A stretch of DNA of 64,000 nt, from contig NZ_QZWI01000014.1 of NCBI RefSeq assembly GCF_003614975.1, forward strand, positions 62,001 to 126,000, in the 5' to 3' direction. This DNA comes from Rahnella bruchi (GTDB taxonomy: Bacteria; Pseudomonadota; Gammaproteobacteria; Enterobacterales; Enterobacteriaceae). The position numbers and the translations under genes are program-made. Every line of letters starts with the position of its first letter. Position 1 is the first letter of the stretch. Shown here piece by piece: positions 46,826 through 56,607 of the stretch. The notes under the pieces were generated by a model. The model ran no database searches. It saw only the letters and a program-made list of their open reading frames with translations, and was not told the origin of the DNA.

Positions 46826-47695
46826 TCACTCAAGCAGGTTCGGGACGATCATCCCTTTATCAAAGCGCGATTCTTTCAACGCTTCTTTGACCCGCTTCAG
46901 GTTATCTCTGAATTTTGCACCACGGCGAAGAGTAAAACCGGTTGCCAGGACGTCAATCAACGTCAGCTGGGCAATCCGCGAAACCATCGGCATATAAACG
47001 TCGGTGTCTTCCGGAACATCCAGTAACAAGGCCAGCGTCGCTTCATGGGCCAGAGGTGTATTAAAAGAAGTAATCGCGATCACCGTGGCATCGTTCTCAC
47101 GGGCGAGTTGGGCAAGTTCGACCAGATTTTTGGTGCGTCCGGTGTGTGAAATCAGTACCACCACGTCGCCTTCGCTGGAATTCATGCAGCTCATACGCTG
47201 CATGACGATATCGTCGAAGTAAACCACGGGAATGTTAAAGCGGAAAAACTTATTCATGGCATCATGGGCAACCGCGGCGGAAGCGCCCAGCCCAAAGAAG
47301 GAAATTTTCTTGGCCTGAGTCAGTAAATCGACGGCGCGATTGATAGCGGCAATATCCAGGGTATTCTTCACCTGGTCGAGGCTGGCCATAGCGGATTCGA
47401 AAATTTTACTGGTGTAAGCGCTGACGCTGTCGCTTTCATCCACGTTACGGTTCACATAAGGTGTACCATTTGCCAGACTTTGTGCCAGATGCAGTTTAAA
47501 ATCTGGAAACCCTTTTGTGTCGAGACGACGACAAAAACGGTTTACAGTAGGTTCGCTGACGTCGGCCATGCGGGCGAGGGTGGCAATACTGGAGTGAATA
47601 GCAACGTGCGGCGATGCCAGGATAACTTCAGCAACTTTGCGTTCTGACTTGCTCAGAATGTCAAGGTGAGTCTGGATTTTTTCCAACGTATTCAT
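46826..47695 (-). CDS. hexR: HexR, RpiR-family regulator of central carbon metabolism
   Basis: This 289-residue regulator starts at ATG 47695 by comparison with E. coli HexR (MN-LEKIQ); the frame is open to 47719. The N-terminal RpiR HTH reads ATLARMADVSEPTVNRFCRR. The C-terminal SIS domain (FFGLGASAAVAHDAMNKFFR) binds the effector, KDPG in characterised homologues. It represses zwf, eda and pyk genes; matching palindromes are found upstream of pykA and in the hexR-zwf spacer. Confidence 0.95.
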   Translation of the reverse strand: MNTLEKIQTHLDILSKSERKVAEVILASPHVAIHSSIATLARMADVSEPTVNRFCRRLDTKGFPDFKLHLAQSLANGTPYVNRNVDESDSVSAYTSKIFESAMASLDQVKNTLDIAAINRAVDLLTQAKKISFFGLGASAAVAHDAMNKFFRFNIPVVYFDDIVMQRMSCMNSSEGDVVVLISHTGRTKNLVELAQLARENDATVIAITSFNTPLAHEATLALLLDVPEDTDVYMPMVSRIAQLTLIDVLATGFTLRRGAKFRDNLKRVKEALKESRFDKGMIVPNLLE

Positions 47696-47871
47696 AAGCA
47701 TGCCACTCATAGGTTTCAACGATTTCTTTGAAAAGAGGAAATCGGACTGATTTGATGAAAATATACTACGCGCTTAATGCCGTTGGCAGCGTCAGCCAGG
47801 CTAATTTACGGCTTTTTTTGTCAGAGTTTGACCGAGATCTAACTTTCAGTATGGTAAATTCTGTTCAGTTT

Positions 47872-47886
47872 TGTCATAAAATTACA
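47872..47886. promoter_or_regulatory. HexR site, hexR-proximal
   Basis: TGTCATAAAATTACA fits the HexR palindrome with one arm degenerate. It sits in the divergent hexR-zwf spacer, 177 bp from the hexR start, and may mediate autoregulation. Confidence 0.5.
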
Positions 47887-48004
47887 GGATGTTGTGGGTT
47901 TTAACAGCACCTGAGAGACTTATGATAAAAATAAGGTTTTCCGCAGAGTTATCACCTTGTCAGATCATGGTTTACGGCTCACAGGCAATCAGAGTACATT
48001 GTTG

Positions 48005-48019
48005 CTGAAATAAAATTAC
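48005..48019. promoter_or_regulatory. HexR site, zwf-proximal
   Basis: TGAAATAAAATTACA resembles the HexR operator TGTAATTAAATTACA and lies 85 bp upstream of zwf. Confidence 0.6.
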
Positions 48020-48103
48020 AATATGTACCCGGGATAATTCGAGTTGCCGCTCACGCGGAGCAACCAGAAATATGTCAGGTATTCCTGCATTGAGGAGAAG
48101 AAC

Positions 48104-49579
48104 ATGGCGGTAACTCAGACAGCCCAGGCTTGTGATCTGGTAATTTTCGGTGCGAAAGGCGATCTTGCGCGCCGTAAGCTGTTGCCTTCCCTGTATCAGT
48201 TAGAGAAAGCGGGTCACATTCACCCGGATACCCGTATCATCGGTGTCGGACGTGCGGAATGGGACAAAGCGGCCTATACCGAAGTGGTTAAAGAAGCACT
48301 GACCACCTTCATGAAGGAAAAAATTGATCCGGAACTGTGGGATAAACTCAGTGCCCGTCTTGATTTCTGCAACCTTGATGTCAATGATCTGAAGCATTTC
48401 AAAGTGTTGGGCAAGATGCTCGACCAGAAAAATCGCGCTACCATCAACTATTTTGCCATTGCGCCAAGCCACTTCGGTGCTATTTGCCGTGGTCTGGGTG
48501 AAGCAGGTCTGAACAAAGAGCCCGCTCGCGTCGTGATGGAAAAACCTCTGGGCCACTCGCTCGAGTCCTCTCAGGTTATCAACGATCAGGTCGCCGAATA
48601 CTTCGCAGAATCTCAGGTTTACCGTATCGACCATTATCTGGGTAAAGAAACGGTCCTGAACCTGCTGGCTCTGCGTTTCGCCAACAACTTGTTTGCCAGC
48701 AACTGGGATAACCGCACTATCGATCACGTGCAGATCACCGTTGCTGAAGAGGTGGGTATCGAAGGCCGCTGGGGTTACTTCGATGATGCGGGTCAGATGC
48801 GTGACATGATCCAGAACCACTTGCTGCAAATTCTGACCATGATCGCCATGTCTCCGCCGGCTGATCTGAGCACCGACCGTATCCGTGATGAGAAAGTGAA
48901 AGTACTGCGCTCCCTGCGCCGTATCGATCAGTCTAACGTGCGTGAGAACACCGTGCGCGGTCAATACACCGCTGGCTTCGTTCAGGGCAAAAAAGTTCCT
49001 GGTTATCTGGAAGAAGAAGGCGCGAAGAAAACCAGCAGCACTGAGACCTTCGTGTCTATTCGCGTGGATATCGATAACTGGCAGTGGGCGGGCGTACCTT
49101 TCTACCTGCGTACCGGTAAACGTCTGCCGACCAAATGTTCAGAAGTTGTGGTGTATTTCAAAAGCCCGGCACTGAACCTGTTCCGTGATTCTTACCAGCA
49201 GTTGCCGCAGAACAAACTGACCATTCGTCTGCAACCGGACGAAGGTATCGAGATCGAAGTACTGAACAAAGTACCGGGTCTGGAACACAAGCATCGTCTG
49301 CAAACTACCAAGCTGGATCTGAGCTTCACTGAAACCTTCAATGAACAGCATATTGCTGATGCTTACGAGCGTCTGCTGCTGGAAACCATGCGCGGGATCC
49401 AGGCACTGTTTGTACGTCGTGACGAAGTGGAAGAAGCCTGGAAATGGGTCGACTCCATCATGAACGCATGGGCGGCGGAAAGCGAAGCACCAAAACCGTA
49501 TCAGTCCGGGACGTGGGGGCCGGTGGCGTCTGTGGCGATGATCACCCGCGATGGCCGTTCCTGGAACGAGTTCGAGTAA
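48104..49579 (+). CDS. zwf: glucose-6-phosphate 1-dehydrogenase Zwf
   Basis: This is the NADP-dependent entry enzyme of the pentose phosphate and Entner-Doudoroff pathways, 491 residues from ATG 48104 (GAGGAG upstream). The nucleotide-binding start is [17 protein letters not shown], and the substrate site is [11 protein letters not shown]. The frame is open to 48044, but the extra residues are spurious. Divergent from hexR, with HexR sites between. Here eda follows directly, without edd. Confidence 0.97.
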   Translation: MAVTQTAQACDLVIFGAKGDLARRKLLPSLYQLEKAGHIHPDTRIIGVGRAEWDKAAYTEVVKEALTTFMKEKIDPELWDKLSARLDFCNLDVNDLKHFKVLGKMLDQKNRATINYFAIAPSHFGAICRGLGEAGLNKEPARVVMEKPLGHSLESSQVINDQVAEYFAESQVYRIDHYLGKETVLNLLALRFANNLFASNWDNRTIDHVQITVAEEVGIEGRWGYFDDAGQMRDMIQNHLLQILTMIAMSPPADLSTDRIRDEKVKVLRSLRRIDQSNVRENTVRGQYTAGFVQGKKVPGYLEEEGAKKTSSTETFVSIRVDIDNWQWAGVPFYLRTGKRLPTKCSEVVVYFKSPALNLFRDSYQQLPQNKLTIRLQPDEGIEIEVLNKVPGLEHKHRLQTTKLDLSFTETFNEQHIADAYERLLLETMRGIQALFVRRDEVEEAWKWVDSIMNAWAAESEAPKPYQSGTWGPVASVAMITRDGRSWNEFE

Positions 49580-49600
49580 CGAATAATTCATTAAGTCATT

Positions 49601-49662
49601 ACTCCCCAAAATAATTGAAGTTGCAGCCAACGCCGCTGCGGCTTCAAGTATGACGGGGAGGG
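49601..49662. repeat. palindromic intergenic element between zwf and eda
   Basis: Nested inverted pairs CTCCCC/GGGGAG, TTGAAG/CTTCAA and GCAGC/GCTGC form a ~60-bp hairpin. ATAATTGAAGTTGCAG resembles arms at 48030 and in 52927-53049, suggesting a dispersed repeat family. It stands where edd lies in E. coli. Confidence 0.65.
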
Positions 49663-49777
49663 TAGTATCGTCCAATCGGGTGTGGTCGGTTTCCGGCGGA
49701 TAAGGTTTCCGCTGGTCCCTGTGGCAGGGGCGCGCCATCAATCACAACGATGCCTGCGGGCATGAATGGAGAACAAG

Positions 49778-50419
49778 ATGAAAAACTGGAAAACAAGCGC
49801 GGAACAAATCCTGACCTCAGGGCCAGTTGTTCCTGTGATTGTTATCAATAAACTGGAACACGCGGTTCCGCTGGCGAAAGCACTGGTTGCCGGCGGCGTG
49901 CGTGTGCTGGAAGTCACTTTGCGTACCCCCTGCGCGATGGATGCGATCCGCGCGATTGCCAAAGAGGTTCCGGAAGCCATTATTGGTGCAGGTACCGTGC
50001 TTAATCCTGAACAACTGGCTGAAGTGACTGCAGCCGGTGCTCAGTTTGCGATCAGCCCTGGTCTGACCGATGCGCTGCTTAAAGCGGCGAACGCAGGTTC
50101 GATTCCACTGATCCCAGGCATCTGTACCGTTTCCGAACTGATGATGGGTCTGGATGCCGGTCTGCGTGAGTTTAAATTCTTCCCGGCAGAGGCCAATGGC
50201 GGCGTGAAAGCGTTGCAGGCGATTGCAGGGCCATTCCCGCAGGTGCGTTTTTGCCCGACTGGCGGTATTTCACCGGCTAACTACCGTGACTATCTGGCGC
50301 TGAAAAGCGTGCTGTGTATCGGGGGTTCCTGGCTGGTGCCTGCGGATGCATTAGAAAGCGGCGACTACGCACGAATCACTGAGCTGGCTAAAGAAGCCGT
50401 AGCCGGTGCAAAAGCCTGA
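49778..50419 (+). CDS. eda: KDPG/KHG aldolase Eda
   Basis: This 213-residue enzyme cleaves 2-keto-3-deoxy-6-phosphogluconate to pyruvate and glyceraldehyde-3-phosphate; the length equals E. coli Eda. The Schiff-base Lys is in [18 protein letters not shown] carries the second active-site stretch, and CPTGGIS binds phosphate. ATG 49778 has GGAGAAC upstream. Without an adjacent edd it may serve hexuronate breakdown instead. Confidence 0.96.
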   Translation: MKNWKTSAEQILTSGPVVPVIVINKLEHAVPLAKALVAGGVRVLEVTLRTPCAMDAIRAIAKEVPEAIIGAGTVLNPEQLAEVTAAGAQFAISPGLTDALLKAANAGSIPLIPGICTVSELMMGLDAGLREFKFFPAEANGGVKALQAIAGPFPQVRFCPTGGISPANYRDYLALKSVLCIGGSWLVPADALESGDYARITELAKEAVAGAKA

Positions 50420-50442
50420 TAAAGCGTTGCACTGATAATGAG

Positions 50443-50467
50443 AAAACCTCCCGCGGGAGGTTTTTTT
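50443..50467 (+). terminator. rho-independent terminator of eda
   Basis: AAAACCTCCCGCGGGAGG followed by seven T, 24 bp after the stop. Confidence 0.93.
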
Positions 50468-50485
50468 ATGTCTGGGACTTAGCGA

Positions 50486-50830
50486 TTAACGCGCGGCAAT
50501 AATCTTGATTTCAATTTTGTATTTCGGGTTCATCAGGTTGGCCTGCACGGTACAACGCACCGGTGCATTGCCCGGAGAAACCCATGCATCCCAGGCTTCG
50601 TTCATGGCCGGGAAGTCTTCTTTATTCACCAGAAACAGCGTGGCATCGATGATTTTGCTTTTGTCTGAGCCTGCTTCAGTCAGGGCTGCATCGATAATCG
50701 CCAGCGTTTCTGCCGTCTGATCTTTCGCGTTAGCATCCAGATTTTCCGGCACGGCGGTGTAATAAATGGTGTCGTTATGGATAACGATGTCGGACATTCG
50801 TGGCTCAGGGCGGATACGTTCGATGGTCAT
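50486..50830 (-). CDS. yoaB: RidA-family protein YoaB
   Basis: This 114-residue YjgF/YER057c/UK114 protein is likely a trimeric enamine/imine deaminase or ligand binder. It shows VIHNDTIYYTAVPENLDA, and RCTVQANLMNPKYKIEIKIIA with the conserved Arg. The length and sequence fit E. coli YoaB, which is likewise divergent from yoaA. Confidence 0.92.
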   Translation of the reverse strand: MTIERIRPEPRMSDIVIHNDTIYYTAVPENLDANAKDQTAETLAIIDAALTEAGSDKSKIIDATLFLVNKEDFPAMNEAWDAWVSPGNAPVRCTVQANLMNPKYKIEIKIIAAR

Positions 50831-50971
50831 TTTTAGCTCCAGTTATTCACATACTTATGATGGCGCTAAGGGTATCACAAAGGATGAATACGTTGGATTG
50901 GCAGATGACGGTGGCAGTGAAGCCAAGGGATTGGCATAATCACTGCTGATCCGTACAGGTAGAGAGACAGA

Positions 50972-52885
50972 GTGACAGACGATTTCGCAACAGACGGCGC
51001 ACTGGCGCAGAAAATTGAAGGTTTTAAACCCCGTGAACCTCAGCGTCTGATGGCGCAGGCTGTCAGCAAAGCGATCAGCAGTAAGCAAGGGCTGGTGGTT
51101 GAAGCCGGTACAGGTACCGGTAAAACCTATGCGTATCTGGCTCCGGCATTGCGCTCCGGCAAAAAAGTCATTATCTCCACCGGTTCGAAAAACTTACAGG
51201 ATCAGCTGTATTCCCGCGATTTGCCCAAAGTGGCCAGCGCGCTGAATTTCAAAGGCCGTCTGGCGCTGCTGAAAGGGCGCTCAAACTATTTATGTCTGGA
51301 ACGACTGGAGCAGCAATCGCTCTCCGGCGGCGATCTCGCCAGTCAGGCACTCAGCGAACTGGCGCATTTGCGACACTGGTCGAGCAGCACGGAAGAGGGG
51401 GATATCAGCACCTGCAACGTGGTCCCGGAAGACAGCTTTGTCTGGCCGCTGGTGACCAGCACCAATGACAACTGCCTCGGCAGTGACTGTCCGTTGTATA
51501 AAGAGTGCTTTGTTGTGAAAGCCCGTCGCAAGGCGATGGACGCCGACGTGGTGGTGGTCAACCATCACCTGTTTATGGCGGACATGGTCGTGAAAGAGAG
51601 TGGTTTCGGCGAACTTATCCCCGAGGCTGACGTCATGATTTTCGACGAAGCCCATCAGATCCCCGATATCGCCAGCCAGTATTTTGGCCAGCAGGTGACC
51701 AGCCGTCAGCTGCTCGACATGGCGAAAGACATCACCATTGCTTACCGCACCGAAGTGCGGGACTCCGTGCAGCTACAGAAAAGCGCCGACCGCCTGAGTC
51801 AGAGCACGATGGATTTTCGGCTTGCGCTAGGTGAGCCGGGTTTTCGTGGCAATCTGCGCGATGTGCTTAATCAGCCTGCGATCCAGCGCGCATTGTTGCT
51901 GCTCGATGATGCCCTCGAGCTTTGCTACGACGTGGTCAAACTTTCCCTCGGCCGCTCCGCGCTGCTGGATGCCGCGTTCGAACGCGCCACGCTTTACCGT
52001 AACCGCCTGAAGCGCCTGAAGGATGTATCCATCCCCGGCTACAGCTACTGGTATGAATGTAACTCGCGTCATTTCGTGCTGGCACTGACGCCGCTGTCAG
52101 TGACCGACAAATTCAGCGAGATGATGAAAGAAAAACCGGGCGCGTGGATTTTCACCTCAGCAACGCTTTCGGTGAACGATCAGCTGCATCATTTTACCGA
52201 ACGCCTCGGGCTGGATGAGGCCGAAACATTGCTGCTTCCGAGTCCGTTCGATTACGCCAAACAGGCACTGCTATGCGTGCCGCGTTTTCTGCCAGAGTCG
52301 AATGTCCACGGCAGTTCTAAACAGCTGGCGCGCATGTTGCGTCCGCTGATTGAAGCCAACAAAGGCCGCTGTTTCTTCCTGTGTACGTCACACAAAATGA
52401 TGCGCGAACTGGCCGAAGAATTCAGAGCCAGTCTGACGTTGCCGGTTTTATTGCAGGGTGAAACCAGCAAAGGCCAGCTTCTGGCGCAGTTTGTCGAAGC
52501 CGGTAATGCGTTGCTGGTGGCGACCAGCAGCTTCTGGGAGGGCGTGGATGTGCGGGGTGATGCGTTGTCCTGTGTCATTATCGACAAACTGCCGTTCACA
52601 TCACCAGATGATCCGCTGCTTAAAGCCCGTATTGAAGATTGTCGCCTGCGCGGCGGGGATCCGTTCAATGACGTACAATTACCGGATGCGGTTATTACGC
52701 TGAAACAGGGTGTCGGCCGTTTAATCCGCGATACGACTGACCGTGGTGTGATGGTGATTTGCGACAACCGGCTGGTAATGCGTCCGTATGGCGAAGTTTT
52801 CCTCAACAGTTTGCCGCCGACACCGCGCACGCGTGATCTGGCACAAGCGATCCGCTTTTTACAGGATGTCGAAGAGCAGAAATAG
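50972..52885 (+). CDS. yoaA: DinG-family DNA helicase YoaA
   Basis: This 637-residue XPD-like 5'-3' helicase starts at GTG 50972. Walker A is EAGTGTGKTYAYL, the Fe-S cluster Cys are in NYLCLER and CLGSDCPLYKECF, and the DEAH box is IFDEAHQIPD. The C-terminal helicase domain has ATSSFWEGVDVRG and QGVGRLIRD. It acts in replication-fork repair; E. coli YoaA works with DNA polymerase III chi. Confidence 0.95.
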   Translation: MTDDFATDGALAQKIEGFKPREPQRLMAQAVSKAISSKQGLVVEAGTGTGKTYAYLAPALRSGKKVIISTGSKNLQDQLYSRDLPKVASALNFKGRLALLKGRSNYLCLERLEQQSLSGGDLASQALSELAHLRHWSSSTEEGDISTCNVVPEDSFVWPLVTSTNDNCLGSDCPLYKECFVVKARRKAMDADVVVVNHHLFMADMVVKESGFGELIPEADVMIFDEAHQIPDIASQYFGQQVTSRQLLDMAKDITIAYRTEVRDSVQLQKSADRLSQSTMDFRLALGEPGFRGNLRDVLNQPAIQRALLLLDDALELCYDVVKLSLGRSALLDAAFERATLYRNRLKRLKDVSIPGYSYWYECNSRHFVLALTPLSVTDKFSEMMKEKPGAWIFTSATLSVNDQLHHFTERLGLDEAETLLLPSPFDYAKQALLCVPRFLPESNVHGSSKQLARMLRPLIEANKGRCFFLCTSHKMMRELAEEFRASLTLPVLLQGETSKGQLLAQFVEAGNALLVATSSFWEGVDVRGDALSCVIIDKLPFTSPDDPLLKARIEDCRLRGGDPFNDVQLPDAVITLKQGVGRLIRDTTDRGVMVICDNRLVMRPYGEVFLNSLPPTPRTRDLAQAIRFLQDVEEQK

Positions 52886-52926
52886 CCCTTTGTTTATGCT
52901 AAGATGCCGCTCCGAAAAAGGCTCTT

Positions 52927-53049
52927 ATACCCGTCATATTTCAAGTTGCAGATGCGTTGACTGCGCTCACTCACTCCAGGCACTTAGTTATTAAGTACCA
53001 GGGGATTCTCGAGCTTATCGCCTTCCTGCAACTCAAAGTATTTAGGGCG
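52927..53049. repeat. ~120-bp palindromic intergenic repeat
   Basis: The outer arms ACCCGTCATATTTCAAGTTG (CAG) and CTGCAACTCAAAGTATTTAG (GGC) are inverted relatives, and the interior also pairs in part (CACTCACTCCAGG against CCAGGGGATTC). It resembles palindromic repeats I recall from intergenic regions of Yersinia and Serratia genomes. Confidence 0.75.
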
Positions 53050-53082
53050 TAAACTTATTAATTTTCCCGCCTGAGGTCTGGC

Positions 53083-53784
53083 ATGTCCACGCGAATTTTA
53101 GCAATTGATACGGCGACAGAAGCCTGTTCGGTTGCGCTTTATAATCAGGGCGAAACGCTCGCTCATTTTGAACTCTGTGCCCGCGAGCATACGCAGCGCA
53201 TTTTGCCGATGGTTCAGCAAATTCTCGCCGAGGCGGGACTTTCACTGACTCAGCTCGACGCGCTGGCTTTTGGACGCGGTCCGGGCAGTTTTACCGGTGT
53301 GCGTATCGGCATTGGTATGGCTCAGGGGCTCTCTCTGGGTGCGGAACTGCCTTTGCTGCCGGTGTCTACGTTGCAGACCATGGCTCAGGGTGCGTATCGC
53401 GTGACCGGTGCAGAAAATGTACTCTCAGCCATTGATGCGCGCATGGGTGAAGTGTACTGGGGTGAATTTAGCCGCAATGCGCAGGGCGTCTGGAGCGGTG
53501 AAGAGACCGAGAAAGTCATCAAGCCGGAACAGCTTCTGGCACGCGCCGCAGCATTACCTGGCCGTTTTGCAACAGTGGGAACCGGCTGGGAGACGTATCC
53601 TCATCTGTTAGGTGAATCTCCGGTCGCGGAATTATTTGATGGCAAAATATCACTGCCTCATGCGGAAGATATGCTGCCGTTGGCGCTCCAGCTCTGGGAA
53701 AAGGGTATTCGTGTTAATCCCGAAGATGCGGAACCGACTTACCTGCGCAACGAAGTGACATGGAAAAAGTTGCCGGGACGGTAA
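53083..53784 (+). CDS. tsaB: TsaB, t6A37 tRNA modification partner
   Basis: This 233-residue ASKHA-fold protein forms the TsaBDE complex that threonylcarbamoylates A37 of ANN-decoding tRNAs. [33 protein letters not shown] and [20 protein letters not shown] are the family motifs. It is essential in E. coli. yeaY follows, in E. coli order. Confidence 0.96.
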   Translation: MSTRILAIDTATEACSVALYNQGETLAHFELCAREHTQRILPMVQQILAEAGLSLTQLDALAFGRGPGSFTGVRIGIGMAQGLSLGAELPLLPVSTLQTMAQGAYRVTGAENVLSAIDARMGEVYWGEFSRNAQGVWSGEETEKVIKPEQLLARAAALPGRFATVGTGWETYPHLLGESPVAELFDGKISLPHAEDMLPLALQLWEKGIRVNPEDAEPTYLRNEVTWKKLPGR

Positions 53785-53856
53785 ATGACGGTAAAGTCAG
53801 GCAACTTGTGCTCTGAAAAGTGGTCAAAATGAAGAGTTTCCACAGGAGTCATCGTA

Positions 53857-54489
53857 ATGCGTAAGTGGTCTGTAATTCAGCAGTTTTCAGGTAAAACGGG
53901 TAAGAGAATGGCGCTAAGTGCGGTTGCACTGAGTGCTCTGGTATTATCGGGTTGTGTCACGGTGCCGGATGAAATTCGCGGAACCACGGCGACCCCGCAG
54001 ATGAATTTACAGGCAGTGCAGGGCGCGCCGAGTCTTTATGTCGGGCAGGAGTCGCGTTTTGGTGGCAAAGTGGTCTCAGTGACCAATCTGCAAAACAAAA
54101 CCCGCCTTGAAATTGCCACGGTGCCGCTGGACGAAGGCGCAAGACCGATCTTAGGCGCGGCGTCGCGCGGGCGCATCATGGCCTACATTAACGGCTTTGT
54201 GGATCCTGTTGATTATCGCAATCAGCTGGTCACCGTCGTCGGGCCGATTACCGGTGTGGAGAAAGGCAAAATTGGCCAGACTTCCTATGATTTTGTCACG
54301 GTAAACGTCAACAGCTATAAACGCTGGCGGATACAGCAACAGGTCGTTATGCCTCCGCAGCCATTCGGCCCGTGGGGTTACGGATACGGCGGCCCTTATG
54401 ATACATGGGGGCGCGGGTTTGGACCCGGCTGGGGGCCCGGTTGGTATGACACGACACCCGCACGGGTCGAGAGCGTCGTCACCGAATAG
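53857..54489 (+). CDS. yeaY: Slp-family outer-membrane lipoprotein YeaY
   Basis: This 210-residue lipoprotein has a lipobox in ALVLSGC (Cys33), and the start has AGGAG upstream. The body is [16 protein letters not shown] and [21 protein letters not shown] Gly/Pro/Trp/Tyr-rich tail ([17 protein letters not shown]) ends ARVESVVTE, as in E. coli YeaY. In the next frame a proline-rich coding-like tail (PPPSHGGYPPHGG) runs on to 54592, which suggests a frameshifted extension. Confidence 0.92.
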   Translation: MRKWSVIQQFSGKTGKRMALSAVALSALVLSGCVTVPDEIRGTTATPQMNLQAVQGAPSLYVGQESRFGGKVVSVTNLQNKTRLEIATVPLDEGARPILGAASRGRIMAYINGFVDPVDYRNQLVTVVGPITGVEKGKIGQTSYDFVTVNVNSYKRWRIQQQVVMPPQPFGPWGYGYGGPYDTWGRGFGPGWGPGWYDTTPARVESVVTE

Positions 54490-54604
54490 ACCTCCGCCGT
54501 CGCACGGTGGATACCCTCCCCACGGAGGGTCACCTCCGGCGACAGTAAAACCGGCTCCGGCACATCCCGTGCTGCCGCCACCTAAGCATTAAAGGCAGTT
54601 GTTA

Positions 54605-54632
54605 AGGCGGCTTAATTGCCGCCTTTTTATTT
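54605..54632 (+). terminator. rho-independent terminator after yeaY
   Basis: AAGGCGGCTTAATTGCCGCC followed by TTTTTA. A second small stem, ACCCTCCCCACGGAGGGT, lies upstream in the proline-rich stretch. Confidence 0.88.
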
Positions 54633-54722
54633 ATCGCTAAGAAAGTTGGCCAGGGATGGTTTGGCAAACTAAGGGCGCAGAAAAAGTGACCCGCCTCTCA
54701 ACCTCAACATTGTTTGAAACGC

Positions 54723-54739
54723 AACTGGTAAGCTGAGTT
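54723..54739. promoter_or_regulatory. possible FadR operator upstream of fadD
   Basis: AACTGGTAAGCTGAGTT keeps one full FadR half-site (AACTGGT) and a partial second one (AGTT), 74 bp before the fadD start. The match is moderate. Confidence 0.45.
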
Positions 54740-54812
54740 AAAATATTGTTAAAGACGTGATAAAACTCGTCGAATAGAGACGGCAACAGAACATGATTTC
54801 AGGAGTGATACC

Positions 54813-56510
54813 TTGGAAAAGGTTTGGCTAAAACGATATCCGGCAGATGTTCCTGAGAACATCGATCCTGACCGCTACAGTTCGCTGGTCGAAATGTTTG
54901 AAAATTCCGCACTGCGTTATGCCGACAGTGTGGCATTTATTAACATGGGCGAGGCGATGACTTATCGCAAGCTCGAAGAACGCAGCCGGGCTTTCGCCGC
55001 TTATTTGCAAAATGAGCTGGGTCTGCAAAAGGGCGACCGTGTTGCGCTGATGATGCCGAATTTGCTGCAATACCCGATTGCACTGTTTGGCGTGTTGCGC
55101 GCAGGTATGGTAGTGGTTAATGTTAACCCGCTGTACACACCGCGCGAGCTCGAGCATCAGCTTAACGACAGCGGTGCCAGTGCCATTGTGATTGTCTCCA
55201 ACTTTGCCCATACGCTGGAAAAAGTGGTGTACAAAACGCAGGTCAAGCACGTCATCCTGACCCGCATGGGTGATCAGCTATCTGCCGCCAAAGGCACCCT
55301 GGTCAACTTTGTGGTGAAATATATCAAACGGCTGGTGCCGAAATATCATCTGCCGAACGCGATTTCCTTCCGAACCGTTTTACAGCGCGGGCGTCGTCTG
55401 CAATATATCAAACCCGATATCATCAATGACGATCTGGCGTTTCTGCAATATACCGGCGGAACGACAGGCGTGGCGAAGGGCGCGATGCTGACACACAGAA
55501 ACATGCAGGCGAATCTCGAACAGGCCAAAGCGGCCTATGCCCCACTGCTGCGGCCGGGCCATGAACTGGTGGTGACGGCGCTTCCGCTTTACCATATTTT
55601 TGCCCTGACAGTGAATTGCCTGTTGTTCCTCGATCTGGGCGGTAAGAGCTTACTTATCACCAATCCCCGCGACGTTTCAGGAATGGTTAAAGAGCTGGCT
55701 AAATACCCGTTTACCGCCATCAGCGGGGTCAATACTCTGTTTAATGCGCTGCTCAATAACGAAGATTTCCGTGAACTGGATTTCTCCACGCTGCGTCTTT
55801 CAGTTGGCGGCGGGATGTCGGTGCAGAAATCAGTGGCAGACAAATGGGAAAAACTGACCGGTAAACATCTGCTGGAAGGTTACGGTCTGACAGAATGTTC
55901 ACCGCTGGTCGCAGGCAACCCGTACGATCTGAAACATTACAGCGGTAGTATCGGTTTGCCGGTGCCATCGACAGAAGTACGCCTGGTGGATGATAACGGC
56001 CACGATGTCGCGCCGGGGCAGCCTGGCGAGTTGTGGGTGCGTGGTCCTCAGGTCATGCTGGGATACTGGCAGCGGCCTTCGGCAACTGATGAGGTGCTAA
56101 AAGATGGCTGGTTATCGACGGGCGATATCGTTACAGTGGACGAGCAGGGCTTCTTACGGATTGTTGACCGTAAAAAAGACATGATTCTGGTTTCCGGTTT
56201 CAATGTTTACCCTAACGAAATTGAAGAGGTAGTTTCACAACACGACAAAGTGCTCGAAGTTGCCGCCATTGGTGTGCCGAATGAGTCGTCGGGTGAAATT
56301 GTCAAAATTTGCGTGGTGAAAAAAGACTCGTCACTGACCAGCGAAGAACTGCTGGCGCACTGTCGCCGGTTATTAACCGGTTACAAAGTACCGAAGATTG
56401 TCGAGTTCCGTGATGAGTTACCGAAGTCAAATGTCGGTAAAATCCTCAGACGGGAACTTCGCGATGAGCAGGCAAAACCCAAGGCCGATCCTAAGCAGGA
56501 TGCAGCATAG
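54813..56510 (+). CDS. fadD: long-chain acyl-CoA synthetase FadD
   Basis: This membrane-associated enzyme activates imported fatty acids to acyl-CoA for beta-oxidation. It has 565 residues and starts at TTG, as in E. coli ([14 protein letters not shown]). The P-loop-like AMP motif is [29 protein letters not shown] is the adenylate motif, and [20 protein letters not shown] is the FACS region. rnd follows 97 bp downstream, as in E. coli. Confidence 0.96.
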   Translation: MEKVWLKRYPADVPENIDPDRYSSLVEMFENSALRYADSVAFINMGEAMTYRKLEERSRAFAAYLQNELGLQKGDRVALMMPNLLQYPIALFGVLRAGMVVVNVNPLYTPRELEHQLNDSGASAIVIVSNFAHTLEKVVYKTQVKHVILTRMGDQLSAAKGTLVNFVVKYIKRLVPKYHLPNAISFRTVLQRGRRLQYIKPDIINDDLAFLQYTGGTTGVAKGAMLTHRNMQANLEQAKAAYAPLLRPGHELVVTALPLYHIFALTVNCLLFLDLGGKSLLITNPRDVSGMVKELAKYPFTAISGVNTLFNALLNNEDFRELDFSTLRLSVGGGMSVQKSVADKWEKLTGKHLLEGYGLTECSPLVAGNPYDLKHYSGSIGLPVPSTEVRLVDDNGHDVAPGQPGELWVRGPQVMLGYWQRPSATDEVLKDGWLSTGDIVTVDEQGFLRIVDRKKDMILVSGFNVYPNEIEEVVSQHDKVLEVAAIGVPNESSGEIVKICVVKKDSSLTSEELLAHCRRLLTGYKVPKIVEFRDELPKSNVGKILRRELRDEQAKPKADPKQDAA

Positions 56511-56607
56511 CGGTTAACACGTTTGTTCAGTGATAGTCAGATTCTTAACGCCGGCGATGTCCGGCGTTGTCACGTTATAACGCAGTAATGATTAAGAGAA
56601 TTAAGAT

